Below are positions 26,554 to 37,500 of a DNA stretch of 64,000 bases, in pieces (positions within the stretch are counted from its first letter, which is position 1; each line of letters opens with the position of its first letter). The notes under the pieces were generated by a model. That model saw nothing but the letters and a program-made list of their open reading frames with translations, was not told the DNA's origin and ran no database searches. Location of the stretch: positions 1 through 64,000 of the forward strand of contig ONUF01000001.1 in the NCBI GenBank assembly GCA_900321005.1. The letters are read 5' to 3'. This stretch comes from an uncultured Bacteroidales bacterium (GTDB lineage Bacteria > Bacteroidota > Bacteroidia > Bacteroidales > Paludibacteraceae). A program made the translations under genes and the position numbers.

Positions 26554-27285
26554 TTCGTCGGCACTCACTTCACGAATCGTACCTTCCTGGGTAACGGAAA
26601 TGGCACCAGTCTCTTCCGACACCACGATACACGTGGCGTCGGATTTTTCTGTTATACCGAGCGCCGCGCGGTGACGAAGTCCGTAATGTTGCGGGATTTC
26701 TTGGTTTTTGCTGACCGGCAGGATACATGCCGCAGCGATGATGCGTCCTTCGCGGATGACCACAGCGCCATCGTGTAACGGAGTATTTTTAAAGAATATA
26801 TTCTCCAATAATCGCGCGGACACCTGCGCGTCCAAGCGCTCGCCCGTATCCACGATCTCTTTGAGGCTGCCTTCTCCGGCCAGGACGATGAGTGCGCCGG
26901 TTTTGGTGGAAGCCATATGACGGCAGGCCTGCGTGATCTCCAGCACTTGTTGCCGCGAGGCCGTCTCGTCTTCATTGCGGCGGAAGAGTTGCCAGGACGA
27001 GAAACGCGCGCCGATACGGAAGAAGAACATACGTATCTGCTCTTGGAAGATGACGATGAGGGCGATGGCGCCGACGGAGATGATGCGGTCGAAGAGCGCA
27101 CCGGTCAGGTCGAGTTGGAACACAAACGACACGAGGAACCAAACGACCACGAAGGCCAGAATACCCCAGAAGAGGTTGGAAGCGCCGGTCTTGCGAAGCA
27201 AGCGGTACATCTCATACATAATACATGCGACCAACAGGATATCAATCACATCCTTGAAGCTGAACGAAAAAGCTAAAAATTGCAT
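26500..27285 (-). CDS. cdaA: Membrane diadenylate cyclase CdaA
   Basis: Makes cyclic di-AMP from two ATP. The 261-residue protein has three N-terminal membrane segments (about 10-85), then the DisA_N catalytic domain with LHDGAVVIREG (DGA, about 170) and GLRHRAALG (RHR, about 203). Behind folP, as here, is a frequent Bacteroidota arrangement. The gap to folP is filled by a CTAGnnnn octamer array. Its 3' end overlaps the convergent barrel gene by 54 bp. Confidence 0.94.
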   Translation of the reverse strand: MQFLAFSFSFKDVIDILLVACIMYEMYRLLRKTGASNLFWGILAFVVVWFLVSFVFQLDLTGALFDRIISVGAIALIVIFQEQIRMFFFRIGARFSSWQLFRRNEDETASRQQVLEITQACRHMASTKTGALIVLAGEGSLKEIVDTGERLDAQVSARLLENIFFKNTPLHDGAVVIREGRIIAAACILPVSKNQEIPQHYGLRHRAALGITEKSDATCIVVSEETGAISVTQEGTIREVSADELFLVLHSTAADSAATNG

Positions 27286-27304
27286 AGCGTTATAAAATAG
27301 GATA

Positions 27305-27336
27305 CTAGGGGCCTAGGGGACTAGGAACCTAGGAGG
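27305..27336. repeat. CTAGGnnn octamer array at the folP end
   Basis: Four 8-nt units in register: CTAGGGGC, CTAGGGGA, CTAGGAAC, CTAGGAGG. The array encodes the last residues (LLGS) and the stop codon of folP and extends into the spacer before cdaA. The same family occurs at 46383, and with a 9-nt unit at 49704 and 52636. Confidence 0.78.
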
Positions 27337-28040
27337 TTAAACAACTTAATGGTTTGCCGTGTCGCGGCTACATCGTGCGTGCGCAGGATGGTAGCGCCCT
27401 GCTCGAGGGCATACAGTTGCAACGCTTGCGTTGCTTCGAGACAAGTCTCCGGCGTCAGGCCTAAGGGACGCCACACCATGGACTTGCGACTCACGCCGAC
27501 CAGTATCGGCAGGTTGTACGCGCGCAGAGTATGCATATCGCGCATGCACTCGTAATCGGCTTCGGTGCTCCCTATAAACCCGAATCCCGGATCGAGTATC
27601 AGGTCGAGGTCGCGCATCTTCGGCATGCGGGCCGGTAAATCCAGGTCTCCACGAAGGGTCCAAATATAGGATGCTTGCGCTTGACGGACCACTTCATACA
27701 TCGATTCGCAGCCGCCGGAGATATCGTTGATGATCAGCGAACCGAATTGGTCTAAGGCGCGGCGGGCTATTTCCGGACGAAAGGTATCGACCGACAATTG
27801 CGCTTCCGGCAAGGCACTACGCAGCGCCGCCAAGGCGGGTTCCAAGCGACGCCATTCTTCTTCTTCCGAAGCAGGAGTGCTACCCGGGCGGGTGGAGCAT
27901 GCGCCGACATCCAAGATGTCCGCGCCATCGGCCAGAGCCTGCTGCGCCCATGAGACTACGGCGTCCGTAGAACCCAAACGCGAAGCCGCATAGAAACTAT
28001 CCGGCGTCACATTGCCTATCGCCATTATCTGCGCTCTCAT
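27321..28040 (-). CDS. folP: Dihydropteroate synthase
   Basis: Folate enzyme condensing p-aminobenzoate with dihydropterin pyrophosphate. About 240 residues. Pterin-binding blocks are IMAIGNVTPDSFY, GADILDVGACSTRPGS, LIINDISGG and ILVGVSRKSMV. ATG 28040 is preferred because the promoter -7 element (28074-28067) lies between it and the farther ATG at 28097. The C-terminus is written in the CTAGGnnn repeat, so the last residues may vary between strains. Confidence 0.93.
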   Translation of the reverse strand: MRAQIMAIGNVTPDSFYAASRLGSTDAVVSWAQQALADGADILDVGACSTRPGSTPASEEEEWRRLEPALAALRSALPEAQLSVDTFRPEIARRALDQFGSLIINDISGGCESMYEVVRQAQASYIWTLRGDLDLPARMPKMRDLDLILDPGFGFIGSTEADYECMRDMHTLRAYNLPILVGVSRKSMVWRPLGLTPETCLEATQALQLYALEQGATILRTHDVAATRQTIKLFNLLGS

Positions 28041-28066
28041 ACTGCGGAATGATACTTTTGCGGGTG

Positions 28067-28097
28067 CAAAGATAGTAAAAATTGCCGAAATATGCAA
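28067..28097 (-). promoter_or_regulatory. Promoter of folP-cdaA
   Basis: Minus strand: -33 TTG (28097-28095), 20-base spacer, -7 TATCTTTG (28074-28067), about 27 bases ahead of the folP start. Confidence 0.75.
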
Positions 28098-28124
28098 AAA
28101 AATCGAAAAAAAGTAATGAAAATT

Positions 28125-28155
28125 TTGCGTATATGGAAAAAAAGCAGTACATTTG
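28125..28155 (+). promoter_or_regulatory. Promoter of gldJ
   Basis: -33 TTG (28125-28127), 20-base spacer with GTATAT, an A-run and GCAG, then -7 TACATTTG (28148-28155). It is divergent from the folP promoter. Confidence 0.78.
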
Positions 28156-28167
28156 CAGGCTGAATTA

Positions 28168-28202
28168 CGTACGCATGTGCTGACGCGCGCATTTCGCGTA
28201 CG
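28168..28202 (+). other. Leader hairpin of gldJ
   Basis: CGTACGC (28168-28174) pairs perfectly with GCGTACG (28196-28202). The loop is largely alternating purine-pyrimidine. It lies at the start of the gldJ mRNA. Confidence 0.55.
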
Positions 28203-28244
28203 GGAAAAATAAGTGTAGAATATATATAAACTTTATTAATTCAT

Positions 28245-29849
28245 ATGAAAAACGTATTTAAGTATCTCTTGATCGTTTCGGTGGCAATGGCTGCTATTTC
28301 GTGTAACAAGCGTGAGCTGAATACGCGTGTTAGTAACACCACCGGTTGGAATTATTTTGACCGAAAGACTACGAATTTTGAGGCCAATGAAGGTGTGGGT
28401 AACGTAAATCCTGTAGGTATGTTGCCTATTCAGGGTGGTTCGTTCACGGTAGGTGAGAAGGACGAGTTCCTGACCGCTCCGCGTAACAACGAGACCCGTA
28501 CGCTGACCGTTAGTTCGTTCTACATGGACAAGTATGAGATCACGAACCTCAACTGGAATGAGTATCTGCACTGGTTGGATTTCGTCTTTGGCGCAGTAGC
28601 TCCGGAGATTGTTGACAAGGCTCGTCCGGACCATAAGGTATGGCGTGAGGACTTGGCGTACAACGATCCGTATGAGGACAACTATTTTGAGCACCCTGCT
28701 TTCTCGTTCTATCCGGTAGTAGGTGTTACGTGGGAGCAAGCGATGGCTTATGCTCAGTGGCGTACCGACCGTGTGAATGAGATGGCGCTTATCAATGCCG
28801 GTGCCATCACTATTCCGGCGTTTGGCGATTTGCAGCCGACGGATGATGAGGCTTACAAGGATGAGTGGGAGCAGCAGACGGGTTATGAGATGTTCTCTTA
28901 CGAAGAAGTAAGTCCGGAGGATCCGGAGCAGACGGTGACGATGTATCGTCCGAGCTTCGAGTGGATTCGCGATAAGTTTGTCTTCAATACCGAGAAGTAC
29001 CTGATGGATGCTTCGTATATGCCGGAATACGGCCGTCATCCGAAACGCGACAGTTACGGCGCAGACCGTAAGGTCAATATCGCTGACGGTATCTTCGTTA
29101 CCGGTTACCGTCTGCCGACGGAGGCAGAGTGGGAGTTTGCGGCTTACGCACCTGTGGCGGGTGAGGATGGCCTGACGATAGAGGGTAAGGTTTATCCTTG
29201 GTCGGGATACCACCCGCGCGACATGAGTAAGAAGAACCTCGGTCAGCTGCAGGCTAACTTCGTTCGCGGTCGCGGCGATATGATGGGTGTCAGCGGTGCG
29301 CTGAACGATCGTCGTGTGATCACCAACCCGGTTGATGAGTTTGCACCGAACGATTTCGGTCTGTATAACATGGCGGGTAACGTGAACGAGTGGGTACTCG
29401 ATGTATATCGTGAGACGACCTATCAGGAGACGAGCGAGTATAACTCCTTCCGCGGTAATATCTACAGCCGTCCGGTATTGGATGACAACGGTAAGTTTGA
29501 GATGGACTCCACCGGTTGCGTGAAGATCACTTGGGGCCGTGAGGATGATAAGCGTGACGTGCTGGATGGCGATTTCGCCAGTCTGTTCGACACCGACTAT
29601 CCGCTGGATACCGTAGGCATCGAGAACCTCGCAGCTATCAAGACCGACCCGACGGATGTCCTTGCTCCGCGTATCACCAAGAAGAGCCGTGTTTACAAAG
29701 GTGGTTCTTGGGCAGACCGCATCTATTGGCTGAATCCGTCTACACGTCGTTACCTCGACCAAGACAAGAGTTCGTCGAAGATCGGATTCCGCTGCGCGAT
29801 GTCCACGCTGGGTGACCAGATCCCGGGTACGCCGGTTGTTCGCAAATAA
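28245..29849 (+). CDS. gldJ: GldJ-type SUMF-domain lipoprotein of gliding/type IX secretion
   Basis: Lipoprotein of 534 residues (lipobox to Cys20, AAISC) with a formylglycine-generating-enzyme-like (SUMF) fold. It opens with a TTGWNYFDRK segment shared with GldJ, then GMLPIQGGSFTVG, MDKYEITNLNWNEYLHWLDFVFG, HPAFSFYPVVGVTWEQAMAYAQWRTDRVNE, YRLPTEAEWEFAAYA, NMAGNVNEWVLDVYRET and SKIGFRCAMS. GldJ stabilises the type IX apparatus in Flavobacterium; its paralogue GldK/PorK forms the outer-membrane ring. The early YF and EYLHWL blocks fit GldJ better than GldK. gcvH follows behind a heptamer array. Confidence 0.88.
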   Translation: MKNVFKYLLIVSVAMAAISCNKRELNTRVSNTTGWNYFDRKTTNFEANEGVGNVNPVGMLPIQGGSFTVGEKDEFLTAPRNNETRTLTVSSFYMDKYEITNLNWNEYLHWLDFVFGAVAPEIVDKARPDHKVWREDLAYNDPYEDNYFEHPAFSFYPVVGVTWEQAMAYAQWRTDRVNEMALINAGAITIPAFGDLQPTDDEAYKDEWEQQTGYEMFSYEEVSPEDPEQTVTMYRPSFEWIRDKFVFNTEKYLMDASYMPEYGRHPKRDSYGADRKVNIADGIFVTGYRLPTEAEWEFAAYAPVAGEDGLTIEGKVYPWSGYHPRDMSKKNLGQLQANFVRGRGDMMGVSGALNDRRVITNPVDEFAPNDFGLYNMAGNVNEWVLDVYRETTYQETSEYNSFRGNIYSRPVLDDNGKFEMDSTGCVKITWGREDDKRDVLDGDFASLFDTDYPLDTVGIENLAAIKTDPTDVLAPRITKKSRVYKGGSWADRIYWLNPSTRRYLDQDKSSSKIGFRCAMSTLGDQIPGTPVVRK

Positions 29850-29850
29850 T

Positions 29851-29880
29851 CTGAAAACTGAAAACTGATTACTGAATACT
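29851..29880. repeat. CTGAnnA heptamer array between gldJ and gcvH
   Basis: Units CTGAAAA, CTGAAAA, CTGATTA, CTGAATA in perfect 7-nt register, filling nearly the whole 34-bp gap between gldJ and gcvH. Confidence 0.78.
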
Positions 29881-29883
29881 AAC

Positions 29884-30258
29884 ATGAATTTCCCTGATAA
29901 TATTCGCTATACGAGCGAGCATGAATGGATTCGCGTTGAGGGTGACGAGGCGTTTGTCGGCATCACGGACTATGCGCAATCGGAGTTAGGAGAGATTGTC
30001 TTCATCGATGTACCGACTGTTGGTGAGACGGTAGGTCAAGGTGAGGTGTTCGGTTCTGTAGAAGCCGTTAAGACGGTGAGTGACCTCAATATGCCTGTAA
30101 CGGGCGAGGTGCTGGAGTTGAACGAAGAGTTGGATGCAGCGCCGGAGTTGGTGAACAACGACCCGTATGGCAAGGGATGGATCATCCGCATTGCCGTGAA
30201 GGATGCTGCAGAGCTTGACAGCCTCATGGATGCGAAAGCGTACGAGGCAAGTCTCTAA
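29884..30258 (+). CDS. gcvH: Glycine cleavage system H protein
   Basis: Lipoyl carrier that shuttles the aminomethyl group in glycine cleavage. At 124 residues it is typical. The lipoylated Lys63 is in [10 protein letters not shown], preceded by [12 protein letters not shown] and followed by NDPYGKGWI. No gcvT or gcvP is nearby. A strong terminator follows. Confidence 0.96.
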   Translation: MNFPDNIRYTSEHEWIRVEGDEAFVGITDYAQSELGEIVFIDVPTVGETVGQGEVFGSVEAVKTVSDLNMPVTGEVLELNEELDAAPELVNNDPYGKGWIIRIAVKDAAELDSLMDAKAYEASL

Positions 30259-30277
30259 AGCAGGTTAACTGCTGTTC

Positions 30278-30316
30278 AGAATAGGGTCGCCAATCAGGCG
30301 GCCCTATTTTTTGTAG
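30278..30316 (+). terminator. Intrinsic terminator after gcvH
   Basis: AATAGGGTCGCC and GGCGGCCCTATT form a 12-bp stem with one G-T pair and a 5-base loop, followed by a T-run. Confidence 0.85.
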
Positions 30317-30450
30317 GATTATACTTAGCGCCCATCCAAAAAAGAAAATAAAACCAAATAAACACAGCAAGTCTATCAATAATATATTATGGAACGTGTG
30401 CGCGGGCATGCGTACATGCGTAGAAAGGCCATTTTGCAAAGTAGAGTTTA

Positions 30451-30478
30451 CAAAAATGGTGATAATTTTCCATTTTTG
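30451..30478. promoter_or_regulatory. Operator-like inverted repeat upstream of the RhuM-like gene
   Basis: CAAAAATGG and CCATTTTTG are perfect inverted repeats separated by 10 bases, 36 bp upstream of the -7 element. The arrangement is like a binding site for a dimeric regulator, but the regulator is unknown. Confidence 0.4.
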
Positions 30479-30513
30479 CTCAAATTTTGCACAATTATGT
30501 CGCAAAAAAGCAG

Positions 30514-30521
30514 TACCTTTG
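30514..30521 (+). promoter_or_regulatory. Promoter -7 element of the RhuM-like gene
   Basis: TACCTTTG preceded by AAAAAAGCAG and followed by CAGCC, the same core as the rpsF promoter. The nearest upstream TTG is 24, not 20, bases away, so the -33 contact may be weak or regulator-dependent. Confidence 0.6.
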
Positions 30522-30608
30522 CAGCCGAAATATCATGTGTACCTGCGCCCACATGCATATATACGCCCGAAACTGCAAGTACTAAGCGTAAAAACACAAA
30601 GATAGGAA

Positions 30609-31487
30609 ATGGCAAAAGAGATAGAGATATATAACCCAAGTGATGAAACGATAGTCACCTACCGCAGTGCAGATAGTGCTGTGCAGTTGGATGTGCAACT
30701 GTCGGAGGAGACGGTATGGTTGACGCAGGCGCAGATTGCACTCTTATTTCAGAAAGCCAAATCCACAATTAGTTATCATATTACGAATATTTTCAAAGAA
30801 GGAGAGTTGGATGAGAAAGTGGTTGTTCGAAAAATTCGAATTACCACTCCGCACGGGGCAATGACGGACAAAACACAGAGTGACGAACTAAATCTTTACA
30901 ACCTGGATGTCATCATCTCTGTCGGCTATCGGGTTCATTCCGTTCAGGGTACTCGATTCCGTCAATGGGCGACGAAGGTGCTTAATAATTACTTGAGATA
31001 CGGCTATGCGATTAGTAATCGCTTTGAGCGTTTGGAACAAAGAGTTGCAAAAACGGAAGCGCAAATAGAGTCTTTTGTACATGCAGCATTGCCGCCGAGA
31101 GAGGGAATTTTTGTAGATGGACAGATATTTGACGCATATGAATTTGTACAGAAACTAATAAAGTCGGCGAAGAAATCGATTCTGTTGATTGATAATTATG
31201 TAGATGAATCGGTGTTGGCAATGATGAGTGAGAAACAAGCCGGAGTGAAGGTAGAAATTTATACAAAGGAGTTAACAAAGGCTTTTCAATTGGCAGAAAA
31301 GAATTTTAATGCGCAGTATGGAGATTTGGAGATAAAGACGACCGATATGTTCCATGATAGATTTATGATCATTGATGATGCAATGATATACATCATTGGA
31401 GCATCGCTGAAAGATGCCGGCAAGCGGCTGTTTGCTTTCACACAGATGGATTCGACGCAGATAAGTAGCATCAAGGCAAGGTTGTGA
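30609..31487 (+). CDS. RhuM-family protein with C-terminal PLD-like domain
   Basis: The 292-residue protein has two parts. Residues about 25-140 match the RhuM/virulence-protein family: EETVWLTQAQIALLFQKAKSTISYHITNIFKEGELD, then NLDVIISVGYRVHS and GTRFRQWATKVLNNYLRYG. This is a phage-antirepressor-like DNA-binding region. Residues about 175-290 resemble a phospholipase D-like half: KSILLIDNYVDESVLAMM, FHDRFMIIDD and IIGASLKDAGKR. The usual HxKx4D is HDRFMIID, with Arg for Lys, so catalysis is doubtful. Such proteins are common in mobile or defence-rich regions; the function is unknown. It is isolated, with its own promoter. Confidence 0.78.
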   Translation: MAKEIEIYNPSDETIVTYRSADSAVQLDVQLSEETVWLTQAQIALLFQKAKSTISYHITNIFKEGELDEKVVVRKIRITTPHGAMTDKTQSDELNLYNLDVIISVGYRVHSVQGTRFRQWATKVLNNYLRYGYAISNRFERLEQRVAKTEAQIESFVHAALPPREGIFVDGQIFDAYEFVQKLIKSAKKSILLIDNYVDESVLAMMSEKQAGVKVEIYTKELTKAFQLAEKNFNAQYGDLEIKTTDMFHDRFMIIDDAMIYIIGASLKDAGKRLFAFTQMDSTQISSIKARL

Positions 31488-31514
31488 TCATTTTCGTGAT
31501 GCCACGAAAATGAT
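31487..31514 (+). other. Perfect 12-bp hairpin at the end of the RhuM-like gene
   Basis: ATCATTTTCGTG and CACGAAAATGAT with loop ATGC begin at the last base of the stop codon. No T-run follows, so it is either a poor terminator or a 3' stabilising or regulatory structure. Confidence 0.55.
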
Positions 31515-31572
31515 AGGACAACATAAAAATACAAAGGTAGAAAAACGATAATAATTAAAAACAAAATACATT

Positions 31573-34500
31573 ATGAAAAACAATTTACTTAACAGATTGT
31601 CTAATGTAGTGAAAAAAGGAACAGGCTTGGCTTGTTCTTGGAGTCAGGTTGGACGGATGTCGGAAGGAGCACCCGATGAGCATCCGATGAGCATCCGATC
31701 AGCATCCGATGGAGAAAGGTGGAAACCTGCAGGCGAAAAGGGTTCAACCCGCGTATGGAAGCATGTAGCCATGATTTTTGCTGTACTCGTGATGAGTATC
31801 GCCAATATCGGTATGGCGTGGGGAACTAGCGGAATAATAACAGCTGCTTCAACAACTGATTTAGGAAAAGGAAATACTCCTCGATATGTTGTAGAACAAA
31901 CAGGTGTCGGTCGATTGATGAAAAACGCAACGGGAAGTTCTTCTTGGTCAGCCTCTGATGGAAAATTAACTACCGGAAGTAATAAATTTGCACTGCAGAC
32001 ATACAATGCAATCAGTTCTATAGTTATAACAGGCTATGGTACAGGTAGTAACCGTACGTTCTCAAGTATGCGAGTAGGTACGACTACAGCGAATTACGCA
32101 GCGGCAGCAGCGACCGGTACTGGAACTATGTCTTCTACAGAATCAAGTCAAACGATAACGATAACGCCAAGTAGCACTATTGCAGCAAATTCATATGTAG
32201 AAATAACGCTTTCTGGAAATATATATATTTATTCGGTTGAATTGGTATATGCCGGTGGTGCTTCTGGCAAGAACATCTACCTTAAGCCGAATGGAATATG
32301 GAATGTAGATGGCGCTCGTTTTGCGGCATACTACTTTAAAAGTGCAGGTGACGGAAATGGCTGGGTAGATTTTTCCGATTATAACACTTGTACTCCAGCA
32401 CTCAAAGCGACTATTCCTTCTGGTTACGACAAAGTTATTTTATGCCGAATGAATGGAGCTACAGCCGTTAACAATTGGGATAATAGATGGAACCAAACGG
32501 ACAACCAGACAGTTCCTACGGGAAATGATACTTGTTGGACGATTTCTAATATAGACGGAAGTGGATCGTGGGGAACGTATACCGCCCCGACCTATACCAT
32601 TTCATTCAATGGTAATGGTAGTACTTCCGGTAGCACATCGAGTCACACGGGCATTGCATGTAACGGTTCGCAGACTTTACGTGCAAACGGATTTAGCCGT
32701 ACCGGTTGGACGTTTACCGGTTGGAACACTAGCCCTTACGGTGACGGAACGGCTTATGCAGCGGGTGCTACAATCAGCAGTATTACCAGCGACATTACGC
32801 TTTATGCCCAATGGGAGAAAGTAATGTACATGAAATCCAGTATGAGCTGGTGGTATGATGCGAGTGCGTGGTTTGCTGTGTGGGTAGCAAATGCGGATGA
32901 AAGCAAGCAAGCATGGGTAGCAATGACCAAAGCAGAGAACTGCTCTGACCCGGAAGTATATAAAGCAACTGTTCCCGGTAACGGTTATACCAAAGTAGTG
33001 TTCGTTCGCAAAAATCCGGCAAATATGACATTGGCTACTTGGGACAACAAGTGGAATCAGTCTTCCAAAGAATCCATGCCCACCTCAAATAACCAATTTA
33101 CAATAACCGGCGGCAGTGACGACAACTGTACCGGTAGTTGGGGAACGTACTCCGCACCAACGTTGACCATTTCATATAATAACGGTGGTGGTTCGGGATC
33201 GATGAGCAGTCAAACAAGTATTGCTTGTGGAACGGACAAAGCGACAACTGCAAACGCCTTCACACGAGACGGCTATAGTTTTACCGGTTGGAAAGCAGAT
33301 GTGGATGTAAAAGTAGGCGGTTCTACAAAAACAGCGGGTACACTATTGGCTGATGGTGTAACAATCCAAGACATTTCAAGTAATATTACACTTACGGCTC
33401 AATGGGAAGAAGTTGTAACACTCTATACGGTTACATATAATGTCAATGGTGGAGGAAGTGTGACGCCTACAAGTGCGACACAAGCTTCTTCCGGTGCTTC
33501 GGTAACGTTGCCGACACCGACATGGAGCGGTTATACATTTGAAGGCTGGTATAATGCCGGAACAAAAATCGGCAATGGAGGTGCATCCTATACTCCGACA
33601 GCAGATATCACCCTTTATGCACACTGGACGGATAATATCTCCGGCAAAGTGTTCAGCTTCATTGATAACAACTATGGTGATAAGTTCAAAGCATTCGACT
33701 TGTCCGGTTGGGTAACGGCCAATGGAAGTAATAAGGATAAAACTTACACCAATGGAACGACAGGTGTACAATTTGTAATAGATGATGGATATTGGGATAG
33801 TAAGAGTAATGCTATTTCCGCGTTAGCGAAATTCAAAGGTGGAACAAGTAACATGTCTATTGTTATTCCGACAGGCAAGATAGCAACGGTAAAAATTTCT
33901 TATAATGCTTATGGTACGGGTAACGATTACCGATTAACTATAAATGGTTCAGCACAAGCTAATCCTTCCACTAAACTGGATGATTCTAATACTAACGCGG
34001 AAGTTATTTCCAACATGAAGGAGATAACACTGAATAACCAAACAGGAACACTAACACTTGGCATCAGTAATACAGGCAAGAACAACTATATCGGTCGTGT
34101 TTCAGCAGTTATTACCGGCTATACCATCTCTTATGCAGCAGGCACATACGGATCAGGTTCATTGGCTTCCGGCACAAAGACACATGGCTCGAATTTTACC
34201 TTATCCAGTAGCGATGGAGCCTTTACACGCGCCGGATATTACTATGACGGATGGTCAACAAATGCCGACGGTAGTACCAAGGATTATAATCTTGGCGGCA
34301 CATACAGTACGGATGCTGCAATTACATTATATCCACACTGGGTAAAGCTTTGTGTAGCTCCTTCGTTAGGGGCATCCGATGCGACGCCGACGGGTGTGAC
34401 GTTGACGGTAACGGATGCTGATGATGTCAACAATTATGATTTCTATGTTTCGACGTCGAGTGCTACACCGGCGGCTGATGCTCCTGTAACGTACACATCG

Positions 34501-37500
34501 ATAAGCAAAACATTAACGATTACCGACCGCATAGCGGGTACAACCTATTATGCATGGGTGCGCTCGGTTTGCGGTGTAAGCAATAAGAGCGATTGGGTTG
34601 CATTAACGGGAAACACGTTTACTACTTCAACGGTTACAGTGACGCATACATTATCGAACGTTACAAAGACCAGCGGCGCTACTACAGCAGGTGGTAGTGA
34701 TTATACCGCAGTTTATTCTGCAGATACCGATTATTCGATGCCGACACCTTCGGTTACTATCGGCGGCAATTCGGCTACTTCGGGAACGGACTATACATGG
34801 AATGCAGGAACAGGAACGATCACTATTCCGGCAAATAAGATTACCGGCAATATCGTTATTACGTTGAGTTCTGCTGCGGTGGCTCCGACGAACGTAGCGA
34901 TTAGTGGCAACTACCATTACTATCCGGGCGAGACGATTACACTGACGGCTACGGCTACCGGCGGTAACGGCCCGAAGACATATCAATGGTATCACGGCGG
35001 CACGGCAGACGGCAATGCTATATCTGGCGCTACGAGTGCGACTTATACCAAAGCCACTTGTGTGGTCGGAGATGCGGGTAGTTACTACTGCAAAGTAACG
35101 TGCGGTGGATCGGCTTCCCGTTGGAGCGACGGCGCCACCCCACAAACACCGTTCAATGTAAAAATCATGCAGTTTGTGCTGAAAAACGCGAGCGGCGTTA
35201 CTCAGAGCACAACACCACTGACCAAAGTGGATGCCACGCACGCAACAGTAATTCTGCACCTTACTGGCGGAACAACCTATAAGTTCCGTATCACGGATGG
35301 TTGCGGTAACTATTTCGGAAACACCGGCACAATGACCAATGGCAATAGCACGGATTGGTATATGAACGCGGATGCAGATTGCGGAATGACCACTGGTTTG
35401 AAGACATCCAACTATACGTTCAATGTGACGTTGGGCGATTTGGGCAACGGAATGCAAGTAACGGCTATTTATCCGGGCGGAGACCAAGCAGCCGGCAAGA
35501 TTATTTACTGGGATAATAGCGTGTTGAACTGGGCTGATGGTGCTCAATGGTATCGTATCGGAAAGAGCACCCACCACAATAAAATACAAATGACGAAGGT
35601 GTCCGGTACCGCGAACTTGTATAAAGTAACGACTATTGAATACAACGGCTTCGAGTACTGGCACATTGCCAATAATCAAGGTAACGGCGACGGTAACCTA
35701 TTCTGGACCAAGGGAGATGCGGCTAAGGCGATTACTAATGCAATGGAGTTTGAAGGAGCACCTGTAACTCTTGATGCTATCACTGTTACGCCGACTAACA
35801 GCCACGCAACCGGTGAGACTTCGGACAACGATAACTGTCAGTTCTATACCCACACTACAGTTTCCGGCATGAAGACCGATAATGTGGCTATAACGGCTCC
35901 GTCGAATGGAACGATAACGGTGGTTTATGACGATGTTGCTGGTGACGAACAGTCGTTTACAAGCGGCAACCGTGATTTGGCACATACTGTTATTTTGAAA
36001 TCTGTCACGGCTGCACCGGCAACAGGTTATGACTTGAGTTCGCTGACCATCAACGGCAACACTCATACCAGCGGTAACTCATACACATGCTCCGGCGCGA
36101 CGACTATCGCGGCAAGCTTCTCGCTGCATAATTATAATGTGACGTACAGTAACCCTGGTAACGGCAATAATTATACGATAAAGGTGGCAAGTGGTAGCGC
36201 AAGCAGCGAGTCCAAGACAGCCAACATGGATCAGACGATTACTCTTGTGGCAACACCTGCTGCGGGTTATGATTTCACAGGTTGGACGATTAGCAAAGCC
36301 GGTGGCGGCACAGTAGAGCCGGTAAATGCTTCGGCAACCACGACCACCTTCACTATGCCGACAGACAATGTGACTATCACGGCATCCTTCACACTGAGGA
36401 CTTATACGGTTAATTTTGCTGCCTCTCCTGCGGGATATGGTTCGGTAAGCCCGACCAGTATAGCAAGTGTAAATCATGGTTCAACGGTAAGTATTGCATC
36501 AAATGTACTGACCTTGAAAGGAACTAATGTGACAGCTACACCGACAGCAGCGGGAGCAGATTACACCTATGCTTTCAGCGGTTGGAGTGTAAGTAATGGT
36601 GCGGCTATCACGGAGGCACAGACCATTACAGCCAATTTCACACGCACTGCTAATCAATATAGTGTAACACATTCGCTGACGAACATGACTACCGGCAGCG
36701 GTGCAACGGGAGCCAATGCGGCTACTTATGGAACGGACTACACCGCTACTTTGAATGCCAACAGCGGCTATTCCCGTCCGGCATCCATTACGGTGACAGC
36801 GGGTGCGACGGATATCACGGCCAACTGCACATGGAATCAAAGTACAGGTGCCGTTACTATTCCGGGTGCATATATCACGGGAAATATCACCATTACGGCT
36901 GCAGCAGTACTTGTTTACACAGTAACCTTTGATTCGAATGGCGGTAGTGCTGTTTCGCCTATTTCGCAGGCTTCAACCGGAGCGTCTATAACAATGCCTG
37001 CCGCACCGACCTATGCCGACCATACTTTCCAAGGATGGGTAATTGGTGGTACGACTTATGCTGCCGGCGCAAGTTATACTCCGACTGCAAACGTCACCGC
37101 CTATGCAACATGGAAAGCGGATTGCGCCGGAGGAGGAGGAAGTACGACGCTGTTTAATGTTGATTTTACGGACGAAACGACAGAAGAGATTAGCACTGCT
37201 AATAGCGGAGCTACGTTTGTGGCTAAAACATACGATGGTTATAATATGTCGTTTGGTGTTAAGTCCGGCAAGGCGATTGACGTTACTAATGGAACGGGTG
37301 TAAACTTTAAAAGCAATAACTTTGATAGTTATCAATGTCTTGCTATTCCTTTGACCTTAACTAAAGATAACGAAGTAACAGCAGTTGTAACGTTGCATTC
37401 ATCAGGAACTTTGAAATATAAATGGGTCAGCGGAAGTTTACCTGCAACTCCTAGTGTAAGTAGTCCGTCAACATATTCTCCTTCAAGTGCGACGAATACT

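Larger units (their letters stand above)
30317..30608. other. Gene-poor stretch upstream of the RhuM-like gene
   Basis: Between the gcvH terminator and the RhuM-like gene no gene is supported. Contents: an A-rich segment (30337-30385), an alternating purine-pyrimidine stretch with a small hairpin GCATG/CATGC (about 30408-30421), a 9-bp inverted repeat (30451-30478), a promoter -7 element (30514-30521), and a leader hairpin CATGTG/CACATG (30534-30555). Short reading frames on both strands lack any recognisable start context or family. Confidence 0.6.

Noticed and set aside
28236-29885. 549-codon open frame on the minus strand
   Set aside because: It is an almost exact mirror of gldJ, has no family similarity, is rich in Arg, Ile, Thr and Val as expected for an antisense frame, and gldJ has clear lipobox and SUMF motifs with a promoter.
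30224-30505. 93-codon minus-strand frame with one hydrophobic stretch
   Set aside because: It runs through the gcvH terminator and the inverted repeat, and has no promoter, no ribosome binding site and no known similarity.
31532-31539. TACCTTTG on the minus strand before the giant gene, resembling a -7 element
   Set aside because: The upstream TTG is at 22, not 20, bases; the A-rich context makes a chance match likely; and no minus-strand gene follows. An antisense promoter to the RhuM-like gene remains possible but unsupported.
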